NCBI RefSeq assembly: GCF_016808095.1
Contig: NC_068979.1
Coordinates: 30,444,376-30,508,375 of the forward strand
Length of the DNA stretch: 64,000 nucleotides
Reading direction: 5' to 3'
Origin: Vigna angularis
Lineage: Eukaryota; Streptophyta; Magnoliopsida; Fabales; Fabaceae
A program made the position numbers and the translations under genes. Position 1 is the first letter of the stretch. Every line of letters begins with the position of its first letter. A model generated the notes under the pieces. The model saw nothing but the letters and a program-made list of their open reading frames with translations, made no database searches and was not told where the DNA came from. Of the stretch, positions 10,660 to 22,082 are shown piece after piece.

Positions 10660-12085
10660 GTTTGTATAGTACTTTATGCAACTTAAATTCTAACTAAAAA
10701 CATTTTACTAAATAAACATTTTCATATGTTTTGAAGGCATAATAAGAACGTGGTATACTATCTAACGACTTATTTTTTATAAATAATCTTGAAATTATTT
10801 TTTAAGAATTCGTCTACAATAATAACATGTAGTTTTTATCTGTTAATTATTTTTATCATAATATAAATTATTTTTTAAGAATTCGTCCACAAGAATAAAG
10901 TTATTTGAAGTCATTCTTCTTCCATTCTCATATGACTCTAGTGAAATAATAATGTAGCTTCCTTGTATGGTTCTCCATGAACTCTAATTGTAATAAAGAG
11001 AAAAACATCATCAATAATTTATAAGAAATGTTCAAATTGGATAATAATACATTTAAAATATAGAACAGTTATTACATCACCTTACATATTGAGAAAACTT
11101 TCAAAATGGAAACCTTATCGAACTCGAGAGTTTACGTAATTCGTGAGAGTCGAGTAAACTTGACTCGTATAAACTCGTAAGAGTTTATTTGAGATGAAAA
11201 AATATTATATAAATAATATCTTAATTCAAATAAGTATACAAAATTATATAACTTTAAATAAATAAAATTTATAGATATATTGTTCATAAAAATAAATATT
11301 GTAAAACATAAATACTTGGATTATTGTCATTAATTTTGATGCATTTCACTAAGGAGGCGAGGCGATGGCGATGACCATGGAGAGAGACAGAGGGACGCCA
11401 AAGATAGTGATAATCAGGTTATGAAACCCTAAATTCCAAACGACCTCATTTTTTCTTAACTTTTCCCCCTTTCAAACTCGCATAATTGCTCCAAACTCTC
11501 GATTCTACACTATCCTACCTATTTCGCAATAAATTCTATTAAGTTTACACAGAAAACGAATTTACTTCCAAGATAACTCCAAGTCATGTTTGAAAACATA
11601 AACTCGTACGAACGAGTTTACGAGTTAGCTCAAAAATTTGATAATCATGCTCATATAAATAACCGTTATGAATTGCGAAAAATAATAAAAGGGGATGAAA
11701 CTTGGTCCAAAATTGTTGAAATAAATTTGTGATATCATAAGCAAAAAAAAGGGAGAAACATTAAAAAGTTAAATGAAAAAAAAAGTGAAAGACATTGTTG
11801 AATACTAGATGACGAGTGATCAATTCTTGCTTTCTTCATAAGGAGGGTTAAATATTGAAATGCTCTTGCCATTGGTGATAATTCTCTCGCTCACTTCGAT
11901 TATTACCATTCTAGCCATTAAATAGTCAATATTAATTGTTTACTATTCAAATATTCATCATATATTTTTTCTATTAAATAAAAAATAATAATATCATGTG
12001 TCATTTTCAACATAATTTTCCTATCTTATGATCACTACCAAATTCTCCTTCCCCAAGCCATCATGCTTTAATAGCTGATTTGACA
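10660..12085. other. Intergenic DNA
   Basis: No gene is supported. Sites near 10797 and 10874 share AATTATTTTTTAAGAATTCGTC(T/C)ACAA, a short direct repeat about 75 bp apart. A less AT-rich patch at 11340-11440 (GGAGGCGAGGCGATGGCGATG) stands out in base composition but has no sustained reading frame. Confidence 0.4.
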
Positions 12086-12089
12086 TTTG

Positions 12090-12228
12090 ATAAAACCCTC
12101 AACTGATAAATTTGTGAAGCTCTTTATACCTTTGTTTACTTGTCCATTAGATCGCATCATAAATATCACCACAAACTCTGTCCTCACCCAAATTGAAACA
12201 CAGTTTCTTCGACCTGCAATATACGATA
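12090..12228 (+). promoter_or_regulatory. Proximal promoter/5'UTR of the intact P450
   Basis: The region is shared with the upstream P450 copy. A TATA-like ATAAATA lies at 12159-12165, about 65 bp before the ATG, at the same position as TATAAAAA in the truncated copy. The box differs between the copies, so expression strength may have diverged. Confidence 0.45.
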
Positions 12229-13764
12229 ATGTTGTTGTATATTGGAGTATTTCTACCCATTGTTCTCTCCTTCATATTCCACCAGATAAGTAGGAGACAC
12301 AAGAGAAATATACCCTTTGCAGTTTTAAAATTACCAATCATTGGTATGCTACATTATCTTCTCCTAAATTTGTCCAACATTCACGATTACGCAATCTTTG
12401 TTTTGAAACATTATGGAGGAACTCTGATGTTCGAAGGACCTTGGTTCACAAACATGAACTTTATTCTCACAGCCGATCCCACGAACGTGCACCACATCAC
12501 CACCAAGAACTTTAGCAACTACGGGAAAGGGTCCAATTTCAGTGAAATATTTGACGTTTTTGGAGGTGGGATTATTAATTCTGATAATCTCCATGCATGG
12601 AAAAAAGAAAGGTCAGTACTTCATTCACTGTTTCAAAGGCAAAGCCTTAAGATCTTCCTTCGAAAAGCCATTCAGAAGAAGCTAGAGAATGACCTAGTTC
12701 CATTTCTTGATGATACATCCGAGGTTGGAGCTGAGGTAGACTTACAATTTGCCCTTCGGAGGTTCACATTCGACATTGCCTGCTCTTGTTTTCTTGGTTA
12801 TGATCCTCACTCTCTTCCAAACAAGAATACTAAGCTTTCTCAACCTACTTATCAGAGAGCTTTAGTTGTGATCGAGGAGTCATTATTTCACAGGCACATC
12901 ACACCGAGATGTTTGTGGAAGTTGCAGGAGTGGCTCCAGATTGGTCAAGAGAAGAAGTTCAAGGAGGCCAGAGAAATTTTTGATAAATTCTTGTATGAAT
13001 GCGTTGCAGCCAAGCGTGAAGAGAAAAATAGATGCAATAGCACCAAAGAAGTAGATGATACTGATCATGACTTGCTGGGAGTGCTAATGGAAGAAGGAGA
13101 TCAAAAGGGGAGAATAATGGATGACAAGTATCTTAGAGACACTGCATTTACCTTTGTCTCTGCTGGAAGTGGCACAATCAGTGCAAGTCTCAGTTGGTTC
13201 TTTTGGCTGGTTTCAACTCATCCACATGTGGAAGCTAAAATCCTTGAAGAGATCAAAGAAAATTGCATGAACCAAGATGGAACTTGGATTGCTTCTGGTG
13301 TTGAAGAGTTTGGTAAGTTAGCTTATCTCCATGGAGCTATATGTGAAGCACTGAGGCTTTTTCCTACTGTGCCCTATGATCACAAGTGTGCAATAAAATC
13401 TGATAGACTTCCTAGTGGACACCATGTTAGTCCAAATACCATGATATTATACTCTTTGTATGCAATGGGAAGAATGGAAGAAATATGGGGACATGATTGC
13501 ATGGAGTTTAAGCCTGAGAGATGGATTTCAGAGAGTGGAGAGATTATACAAATTCCAGCTCACAAGTTCATAGCTTTCAATGCAGGCCCTAGAAATTGTT
13601 TGGGTAAAGACATTACTTTCACTGAAATGAAGATGGTTGCAGTTGCTATACTGTGGAGGTTTCAGATGAAGGTGGTGGATGGTCATCCTATAACACCAAG
13701 AGTCTCTGTGGTGCTTACCATTGAACAAGGTTTGAAGGTTAAGGTTACTAAGAGATGCACTTGA
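12229..13764 (+). CDS. CYP96-like cytochrome P450 (intact, intronless)
   Basis: This encodes a 511-residue microsomal P450 of the CYP86 clan, closest in feel to CYP96A enzymes, which hydroxylate long-chain alkanes or fatty acids in wax and cuticle pathways. That substrate is family knowledge, not shown here. Visible features are an N-terminal anchor (MLLYIGVFLPIVLSFIF), I-helix AGSGTIS at 312-318, K-helix EALR at 373-376, PERW at 429-432 and the haem-binding loop FNAGPRNCLG at 450-459 with Cys457. The I-helix is odd: family members normally have an acidic residue where Gly315 sits (AGRDT-type), although Thr316 is kept. I chose the ATG at 12229 because it aligns with the truncated copy; the frame is open 12 codons further upstream but without an ATG. 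Length and single-exon structure fit CYP96A genes. Confidence 0.9.
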   Translation: MLLYIGVFLPIVLSFIFHQISRRHKRNIPFAVLKLPIIGMLHYLLLNLSNIHDYAIFVLKHYGGTLMFEGPWFTNMNFILTADPTNVHHITTKNFSNYGKGSNFSEIFDVFGGGIINSDNLHAWKKERSVLHSLFQRQSLKIFLRKAIQKKLENDLVPFLDDTSEVGAEVDLQFALRRFTFDIACSCFLGYDPHSLPNKNTKLSQPTYQRALVVIEESLFHRHITPRCLWKLQEWLQIGQEKKFKEAREIFDKFLYECVAAKREEKNRCNSTKEVDDTDHDLLGVLMEEGDQKGRIMDDKYLRDTAFTFVSAGSGTISASLSWFFWLVSTHPHVEAKILEEIKENCMNQDGTWIASGVEEFGKLAYLHGAICEALRLFPTVPYDHKCAIKSDRLPSGHHVSPNTMILYSLYAMGRMEEIWGHDCMEFKPERWISESGEIIQIPAHKFIAFNAGPRNCLGKDITFTEMKMVAVAILWRFQMKVVDGHPITPRVSVVLTIEQGLKVKVTKRCT

Positions 13765-14655
13765 TAGAAAGCATTTCAATAACAGATGGCAGATGATATT
13801 TATATTTTATGTCTCTTAAAGGTTATGAGCTAAGTTTCAGTTTCTCCTTTGTTTGTGATGGTTAAATAATGTTGTGGTTATCTCGGTTTTAATAAAAGGG
13901 AAAATCTGCCAGTGACTTTATTCTCTTACACAGTTTAATTATTATAAGTGAAATCTGGTCCTCTTTTGTAGCTGATAATGTTTCCTTGAATTTTCACAAA
14001 AAGTTTAAAATAATGTTTCTTTTATCAGAAAGAGTGTATATTTATACGATGTTTGGGGTATCTTATCCCATATATGAACAAAACAAATGCTTGAAAATAT
14101 TATATTGGACAGTTTTAATGTACCAATCATTTTCTTACATGAAAACATTCTACCTTTATATTCTCCTCTTACAAAATCGATAATGACGTATTCGGTAAAG
14201 ACTTTAAATAACTCTACAAATGTCTCTAACTTTCAATTTTCAAAGTGTTTGTCATTCTCCTTTTCAACACTTTTCTTAAACTTAGCAAATTCTTGCTACA
14301 TCTCGCTTAAGCTTCTAAGGTAGCGGTTATGTTTGATGAGGGTTTTGTTTCTTTCTCTTCAACCACTTTGCTCCTTGTGGAAATCATAGTGCTTTCTTCT
14401 TTCACTAAACTAAGTTTTTTCACATAATACTACACGGCACCATGATTTCGATCCTAACTCTGTCGAGATAACATCACTAAGGTCAATCATCACGTTTTCG
14501 AGAAATATGTTCTGTTTTGGAGACTTGAGATTCGTCATGATTTTGTCCTTAAAAGGCTTTAGAGTCCAGGGCTTGCTTAAGGCTATCATGTCTAATAGAG
14601 ACATCAAATTTCTTAACCATTTTTCGAAAACTTTTTGGTCTAGGCTACGAACTAA
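13765..14655. other. Intergenic DNA after the P450
   Basis: The P450 3' flank (AATAAAAGGG near 13892 could serve as a polyadenylation signal) is followed by DNA without a supported gene. From about 14330 the sequence is less AT-rich and may be the decayed upstream part of the gypsy element that becomes recognisable at 14661. Confidence 0.4.
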
Positions 14656-14660
14656 TTAAT

Positions 14661-15240
14661 CTTCTTTTCTCCACCTCTAGCCACCCTAAAACGAATGATC
14701 AAACCGAGGTTGTCAATAGGACATTAGGAACCATGTTGAGGAATCTTTTAAAGGGTAACCACAAATCTTGGAATGAATTCTTTCCCCACATTGAGTTTTC
14801 ATATAATAAGATGGCTCATAAGACCAACAAGATGTCTCCTTTTAAGGTTGTGTATAACTTCAATCCTTTCAAACCTTTCGACCTCATACCTCTCCCAAAT
14901 CCTAGTGATTTCATTCATAAGGAAGATGTATCTAAGTCCGAATTTGTGAAGAAAATTCATGAAAAGGTTAAGTCACAAATTCAACACCATACTGAGAGGT
15001 ATGCCAAACACAACAACAAAGGGAAGAAAGAATTGGTGTTTGAAGAAGGAAGGAGATAAGGTTTGGCTCCATTAAAGAAAGATTTCCAAAACAAAAGAAG
15101 ATCCAAACTCAATTATCGTGGTGATGGAACTTTTAGAGTGATTAAAAGGATTAATAGTAATGCATCTAGGCTAGAGTTTCCAAATGTGTATGATGTGATT
15201 GCTCCCTTTAAACATTATACCACAACAATACAACCACCAA
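14661..15240 (+). pseudogene. Ty3/gypsy integrase remnant
   Basis: The conceptual translation shows the end of a retrotransposon integrase core and its C-terminal domain: SSHPKTNDQTEVVNRTLGTM (canonical form HPQTDGQTEVVNRTLG), then KSWNEFFPHIEFSYN, SPFKVVY, a basic linker, and after frameshifts KRRSKLNYRGDGTFRVIKRI. At least one frameshift near 15050 and a further stop or shift near 15075-15095 break the frame. Reverse transcriptase, protease, gag and paired LTRs were not found in the flanks. This is an old fragment with no function expected. Confidence 0.88.
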
Positions 15241-16535
15241 AGGTCGTGAGCTTCTCACCTTCATCCAACTATTGCTTCCGCACTTTCCACTCATTATCCC
15301 CTATATTCCGCACATCTTCACCTAAAGGGACCAAACCCCATATCCTTTCTTCTAGCTTTGGACCACCTTTGCTTGGAGGGTTGTTATCATTTATAGTCAT
15401 TGGATCACCCACTACACGCATCCACCTACTCTATTCGAAATATATCAGAAGTAGATGTTAAAGACAAAGAAGACATTCACAAAATGTTCTCTTCATCAGA
15501 AGTCGTGTCAAGAAAATAGTACTACTTTTATAAAAGTACAAAAAAAGCAAGTCTACTCTAACAAGTTGACTTTAACTAACGACTGCTTCACATGACAAGA
15601 CAAATAAGACATGAGAATCAAGGCAAAAGCTCAAGTCTAACGGATATCTTTTGAGAAACATTTAAATAGAAGAAGATTTGAAGAAAGAATAAAGAGAATA
15701 GCTTAAAAAGAGAATATCAATATCGTTGAGAAAAAAAAAGCACAGAAGAGCTAAAGATCAAAAGAGAATATCTAAGAAGAAGAGAAAAAGAAAAATATGA
15801 GAAACACTTTGAAGCTTCATTATAATATCATACTATTTGTAAGTCGAGAGAAACACTTAACGAGTCAATAGACAATATTGTATTGAACATATATCTTTTT
15901 TCTGAGAGTAATCATCTAACGATTTGTAAGCAATCAGATTGATTGCAAATTTTTAAGAGAATTCAAACACTTGATGTATAACTCAGGAGAGTTAAGGATT
16001 ACAAGGCAGCGTGTTGGGAGATACTAGAATTGTCTAGTGGAAATCGAGAGTGAGTGAAACTCAATTAGTCTAGAGTAACAAGACTAAGTTTTTTGCAGTG
16101 TTAGTTGATAAAGAACAAATTAAAGTAGTTCATGAATTAAAAATCTCTTTACATACCTCTTTGATTATGTAAATAGATATATAAGACTAAATTAGAATAT
16201 ACATTAGTTTAAGAACGAAATACAATTTTCTTCCACAATTCATAAATGAAAAATATTCTTAATCCTTTATTTTAACATATGCATGTATTTATACCTCTTT
16301 GTAACTGCATAAATAGAACTAAATAAAGAAAACTTAATTTCCATTAAAATTGTTGAGATGATTAATGATTTTTTGATTAGATTATACAAAATTTGTCCAT
16401 ATGTAGACATGCCATTTTTCTCTACATGTTTGATGTTCTCTACATGGGCATTAACTGTTTTAAATATCCTTCACCCAGCCAGCAATGTAGTATCAATGGA
16501 ATTATAAATTATTTAAACATATATATTAATATTTT
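15241..16535. other. Probable retroelement debris
   Basis: No gene is supported. The stretch 15440-16130 has moderate base composition and LTR-like phrases (AAATCGAGAGTGAGTGAAAC, GAGATACTAGAATTGTCTAG), plausibly belonging to the gypsy fragment or another element, but no LTR pair can be demonstrated. Confidence 0.35.
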
Positions 16536-17234
16536 TCTTTAATAAAGTTTTATTACTTTATTCAAAATTACATTAAATATATTAATTAATTTTAAAAATG
16601 AAATAAATACCAGATTTATAAATTTATAAAGTTCTATACATTTTAGTTAATACTATTGTATAATTAAAGAGTACATGATATATTTAAGCTCTAAGAACTG
16701 GATATTTTAATGTATACATTAAAGAGATTTAATACATTAAGTTGATAAAAAAATGTAATTAATTGAGAAAAATTCTATGCATCTTAGTAAAGAATATTTT
16801 TATTCAACATTACTTCATGATTTAGTTGAATTCTGAGTTCAATAAGGACTATGAATATTGTATGGATAAATAGAATTTAATTAACAAAGAATTAATTTCC
16901 TAATAAATTTATAAAGTTCTATACGTTTTATGGATCGAATATTTGTTTTTATTGAAAAATACCTCATTTAGTTAGATTATGAGAAATGAATAAGGAATGT
17001 ATGCAGTGTTTACATACATAGATTTAATATACTAACCTATTTCGAAAAATTAATTAAATTCCTTATTTGATAGATTTACAAAGTTATATACATTCTTATA
17101 AAATATTCTTGTACTCCAAATAACATGTAGAAGTTTTATTTTTTTTAATTGGTAATGTGGTTAGTTTTTCTAGTGGGAGAAATCAACAATATCTTTCCTT
17201 CTCTTACAAACTCATCTTAGAGGAAAAAGTTAAA

Positions 17235-17419
17235 GGATAATAATACTTTGACAACATTTTTTTAATAACATTTTAACATCATTTACGTGTCATTCTGTAA
17301 TTGGTTCAAAATTATTCTATAATCAATAATAATAATCATAAACATTAACATGAATCAATTATAAAATGACACGTATGTTAAAATGTTGTTAAATAAATAT
17401 TGTTAAAGTATCATTATCC
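17235..17419. mobile_element. 185-bp MITE with 9-bp target duplication
   Basis: Terminal inverted repeats begin GGATAATAATACTTTGACAA and end with the near-complement closing in CATTATCC. The arms continue inward for about 65 bp. A perfect 9-bp direct repeat, AAAGTTAAA, flanks it at 17226-17234 and 17420-17428. The 9-bp duplication fits a Mutator-type origin. No coding capacity. Confidence 0.88.
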
Positions 17420-17524
17420 AAAGTTAAACTCACAATCTCTTTCAGTTTGTATTTCCAATTTCACCACTAAATTATTCTTTTATGTCCATTTCCAATTTCG
17501 TTATTCTTATATGTCCATATATAA

Positions 17525-17660
17525 AAGTTGAATTATAAGGACAAGGTCAATTTTTAATAATCAAAGATATATAAATATAAATTTTATTTTAATAAGTTAA
17601 TTTTATAATACTGAATTAGAGTTAAATTATTTTTTTAAGATTATATAAAAAGCAATTAGA
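17525..17660 (+). repeat. Degenerate dispersed-repeat copy
   Basis: GACAAGGTCAATTTTTAATAAT followed by GATATATAAATATAAATTTT resembles the AAGGCCAATT...TATATAAGTG core of the dispersed repeat at 4755-4990 but is decayed and lacks a clear upstream element. Confidence 0.3.
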
Positions 17661-19335
17661 GTATATCTTACTCGTTTATTGGATATATCCACTTCCTTAA
17701 TTTTATGTTTAAAATATTCAATCATCAATGTCAAAAAGTGTGTTGGGTATGTCACATCAAATAAACATAATGAAATTAGAGTGTATTAGTTCACATAAAT
17801 CTTATCTTTATAATGAAATTGGTTCTAGTTACATTATTATTTGAGTATTATTGTTTTCTATTTCTTTCTATTATTTTGAACACTCTCAAATTAGTTTAAC
17901 ATATTAAATAAATAGCAATAATATCAAATATTATTTTAATGACACCAAGAATTTGATAAAAAAAAATTATTTTAGATAATCTTTTAAAAAATTGAGACTA
18001 AATTAAAATATCCAAAATAATGAGTCAAAATTTTAAAAATGTTATAATAGGAAAAAAATAAAGATAATGAAATATATTAAATTAATTAAAAAATAAATTA
18101 ACTTGTTTAATTCGTTGCCTTTTAATGTTCTATACATTAGTTAAAAAAAGTTTTCCTTATTTTAAATTACATCTTTTTTGTTGTTTTCTAACAACCGTGA
18201 AGGTTTATGCCTATTATATAGATTAAATAGAACTTAAAATATATTAATTTAATTTGGAAAACTAATTAAGTTTGATACTTTTATTTATTTCCATAAATTT
18301 TATTTAAAAATTACATTATTTAGTTTAATTCTAAGATAAAATAACAATTATTTTTAATGTATAGAAAAAGAGAATTTAATATATTAATGTAAATGAATTT
18401 AAATTTCCTAATTTGTTTATTTTTTTATACAATTTAATTAATACTTTTACTTCTGATTATATTCTTTAGTTGAACTAAAAACATGAATATGGACTGTTTT
18501 TATGTAAAGGAAAGTAAAATTAATATATTAATTCAATTGTAAAATGAATTAAATTGTGTAATTTATTTTTTTTGTTACGTGTTTTTGTTAATATTTTTTT
18601 ATTCCAAATTACATTATTTATCTAGATTCTAAGAACTGAATAATAATTAATTTTAATATAGAAAAATATAACTTAATGTATTGATTTAATTAAACAAAAT
18701 GAATTAATATTCTAATTTGTTCACTGTAGTACATTTTAGTTTAAATTTGTATTCTAAACTACATTATTATTTATCTGACTTAATGACTATTTTAATATAT
18801 CATAAAAGAAAATTAAATATATTCTGCTCATTAGAAAAAATAAAATCAAATGGCCTAATTTCATTTTTACAAATTTTAAATGATTTTTTTACTCTAAATT
18901 AGATGATTTAGTAAAATTTTAAAATAAAAATATATATACTCATTACTTTGATTTTTTTTACAGAAGATGTGATACTGTCTAAAGGAAATAAAAGGAAGAG
19001 TATTTAATTGAAGATGATTTTTTTTATCAGCAATTGAAAATGACTTAATGTATTAAATTATTATTTTAAATTAATTAAGAGATTAAAAGTTAAGTTATGT
19101 TTTTCAATTAATGAATATTTTACTTTTACTATTAAACATCTATTTTCAATAAATATCTTCTCCATTCTTAACTTTAGTTTAAATCATTAAATATTAAATT
19201 CTTTTATCAATGAAATTTTCAATATATATCAAGGAAACATAAGGAAACTTAAGGCATGTTCGAAGTGCGTTATACGTAGAAAGAGAAAAAATAAATGAAA
19301 CAATTATGAATACAACAATACTATTTAAACAAAAC

Positions 19336-19456
19336 ATAATAATAATAATAATTATTATTATAATAATAATTATTATAATAATAATAATAATTATTATTAT
19401 TATAATAATAATAATTATTATAATAATAATAATATAATAATAATAAATTTTAAATA
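19336..19456. repeat. (AAT)n/(ATT)n microsatellite with internal inversions
   Basis: Blocks of AAT alternate with blocks of ATT, so the tract is made of several short inverted repeats and not one simple run. Confidence 0.9.
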
Positions 19457-19689
19457 ATAATAATAAATTATATTGCAAAAAATGTTATAAAAGTTGTAAA
19501 ATATAAAATGTAATAAATAACATTTAAAATATGAAATGTATTAATGCACCATAAATGTTTAATATATAAAATAAAAATAACCAACAATTTGAGGAAAAAA
19601 ACAAAGTTTGCATTCTGTCACCTATTTGATGAGAAGAGAGTTACATTGTATCAGTTGACGAAATGAAAATTCCAAAGGAGTGTGTGGTC

Positions 19690-19960
19690 CAGAGGTAGTC
19701 ACACGTGTGGAAAAGCGTGCCACCATTTCTCACATGACACCATTTCTCACATGACACCATCCTCACGTGACACCATTTCTCACACTCTTTCCCTCTCTTT
19801 ATATTTCTCTCTATATCTCTGCACTTCATTTTTTCTTCTATCTCTTTTCTGTGCTTCTCACCATGCACGTGCATTTCCTTTACCATCTTTTCTAGTTGTT
19901 CTTCTGAATTGGGTCTCTCTCTCTCTCTCTGTTTTCTTGCTCACCTTGTTGAACTTTACC
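19690..19960 (+). promoter_or_regulatory. Promoter and 5'UTR of the RING gene, with ACGTG-containing tandem repeats
   Basis: A G-box-like ACACGTGT lies at about 19701-19708. Four tandem 16-17-bp units (CACCATTTCTCACATGA type) fill 19721-19787; the third has CACGTGA in place of CACATGA. A TATA-like TTTATATTT follows near 19798, and a CT-rich Y-patch at 19915-19930 lies in the likely 5'UTR. ACGTG cores are bound by bZIP/bHLH factors in plants in general; any such binding here is inference. Confidence 0.55.
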
Positions 19961-19971
19961 AGACTGTGAAG

Positions 19972-22082
19972 ATGAGTTCACGATCTTTGAGGGGAAGTCG
20001 TCAGAGAAAGATGTTGCAGCTGGACCTGAACCTGGTGCCACCATTAGAGGATAACACTGTCCAAATCGATGTTGATTCAAATCAGAACGATGCAGATGAT
20101 GACGACGTGGTTGAACTGTCACCAACTTCATTTGCTCAGGTTTGAAGTTCACTCATATTAACTAAATTAAGTTTAGTTTTCTCCGAAAAAGAGAAAGATC
20201 GGTTCCTGTTGATGACAGAGAACTAAGATGTTTGTTTCGATTTTGTTCAGTTTTGCTAGGAAGCACTAATTTTCTGTGTATGGTTCTGAGTTTTGTTGTG
20301 GTTTTTGTTGTCTCAGACTCGGAGCAATCCGAAGAGAAGGATGAAGAGGAGGAGCATTTATGATATAGGTAACTCTTTATTAATATTTTTTCACAGTGAT
20401 GAAATCATTTTGGGATTTCTTTTCTAAATTTTTCTTGTGTTATATATCATCATTTTGTCTTAGTTGGTGGTGTTTTTTTTTTTTATTCTGATTGGATGTG
20501 TTGGTATATTGATAAGATTTCACACTTACAGATTATGACTATAATGTATTTATTAAACCTAATAACATATAGCTGTGTATATAGATTGTGTGTTTGATAT
20601 ATAGATCTTTTAACTTTTAATAAATTATTTCCTTTTGCCCACTAAAAACAACAGTGTATATCAGTGTTTTTTTTAATGTTTTTTCATGTGACCTTGTTCC
20701 AAATCTGACATGATATGGGTACTATTATTTGGTCCTCACTGTGTTGTATTAATGAGCAAAATTTTTATTTTTTTCTGTGATTCTGTATGGGTATTGGTAT
20801 TTTCATGAGATTGAATGGTTTGGTTTCTATTTTTCCTCATGAAGAAGTGATGATCCTTAATTTAATTGGCATGGTCACACTGTCAATTTCAAATTTATAA
20901 TTAGTTTTCTACAATTGAAAGAAAGACATTGTGGTGATGAATTTTTCTTTTCTGAAATAAATTTTAATTTTGAATTGTTTACTTGAATGAGGGTAGTTTG
21001 ATGGGTTGGAATGAGTTCCATTTCCTTACATGACCTTCACAAATTTTGCTTGTCTACTATCCTTTTCCTTACACCCTATTTTTCTTCACTATGTTTGTTC
21101 ATTTTTGTGAGCAATTTGTGTCTTTGAAAGAAGAAAACTGTTTCTATTTGTTCCATTGTCGATGAGAAGGTTTTATCTCTAATGAATAACATTATGATTG
21201 ATGAAATGCAAACTACCGGAGGATCAGCAAATGAGGAAAATAATAGATATTCATCAGCACATATATATAAATGAATCAATCCATGCCCTTAGATTTATGA
21301 TATATATAGATATAGATATTTATATATATCATTCATAACAGTAAATCCAACTTTAGAATGTGGAAAACCAAGAATGTTTGTGTAGAGTTTGCACATTATT
21401 TTTGTGGTATATAAGGTATTTGTATACGACTTGTCTACTGAAGCTGTTTATTTCATATATATTCTTGGTATAACTGGGTGGTTTAAGATCTATCATTCAT
21501 GATCATTGCAGATGATGAGACTGGAGAATTGCCAAAAGAGATAGTAATTGACGGAAAAGTCTATAGAACTGTGGAAACTGGTAGCAGTTCTACGGTAATG
21601 AAATCTTCCAAGCCAAACTGCAGCTTAAGATTTCTGCGTTCCCTCACTTTAGTATTGATTATGTTTTATGTTTTTGGGTTGTAAGTTTCACGTCGACTAA
21701 AAATAAGATCAATTTATAATATATAAATAAATATAAATTTTATTTTACAGTCTAATTTTATGAAGTTGTATTAGACTTAAAGTTTTTAATGTGACATCAG
21801 CGTATTTATGATTAGATATTGGATCACTCATTAATTTATTGATTTTTTTTTCTCTAGGAAGAAAATGAAAGGAAAACACCTGAACCTCCTAAGAAGCCGC
21901 CTGCACTTGACTGTCCAATATGTATGTCTGCATTTGAAGAACCGATGTCTACGAGGTGTGGTCATATCTTTTGTAGGTGTTGCATTAACACTGCAATAGC
22001 TGCACAGGGTAAATGCCCTACCTGCAGAAAGAAGGTTACAAAGAATCAACTCATAAGGGTGTTTCTTCCATCTCTTAGTTAA
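19972..22082 (+). CDS. RING-finger E3 ubiquitin ligase, RNF4/Slx8-like (4 exons)
   Basis: Exons 19972-20139, 20317-20368, 21512-21594 and 21858-22082 join in frame with GT-AG introns to give 175 residues. The N terminus is basic then acidic (SSRSLRGSRQR, then a D/E-rich stretch), and a second basic patch (KRRMKRRS) follows. The C-terminal C3HC4 RING has C120-x2-C123, C135-x-H137, C140-x2-C143 and C154-x2-C157, ending with the VFLPSLS tail. Small plant proteins with a single C-terminal RING of this type resemble the SUMO-targeted ligases RNF4/Slx8 and would act in the nucleus. No clear SUMO-interacting motif was confirmed beyond short hydrophobic-acidic patches (VVELSP, EIVIDG). After the stop, AAAG/GTAATA (22084/22085) and a CAG acceptor at 22749-22751 suggest a 3'UTR intron. 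Confidence 0.85.
21686..21800 (+). repeat. Dispersed-repeat copy inside intron 3 of the RING gene
   Basis: TTTCACGTCGACTAAAAATA followed by AGATCAATTTATAATATATA matches the TCCCACATCGACTAGAGATA...TATATAAG layout of the dispersed repeat, with mutations in the upstream element. Confidence 0.45.

Larger units (their letters stand above)
16540..18950. repeat. Degenerate ~150-bp tandem repeat (satellite-like)
   Basis: Very AT-rich units recur with a loose consensus: TTCTATACATTTTAGTTAA, then a run ending AAATTACAT.ATTTAG, then TTCTAAGAACTGAATAA, then TAGAATTTAATATATTAA. Anchors of the first motif lie near 16631, 16770, 16916, 17086, 18129, 18290, 18427, 18590, 18726 and 18870, giving spacings of about 137-170 bp. 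The array is interrupted from about 17120 to 18100 by other DNA including a MITE. Units are strongly diverged, so it looks like an old array. Confidence 0.6.

Noticed and set aside
12193..12228. Twelve-codon N-terminal extension of the P450
   Set aside because: It has no ATG and would need a TTG start; the ATG at 12229 aligns with the start of the duplicate copy and gives a normal membrane anchor.
19194..19478. Poly-isoleucine open frame
   Set aside because: It is a translation of the AAT/ATT microsatellite.
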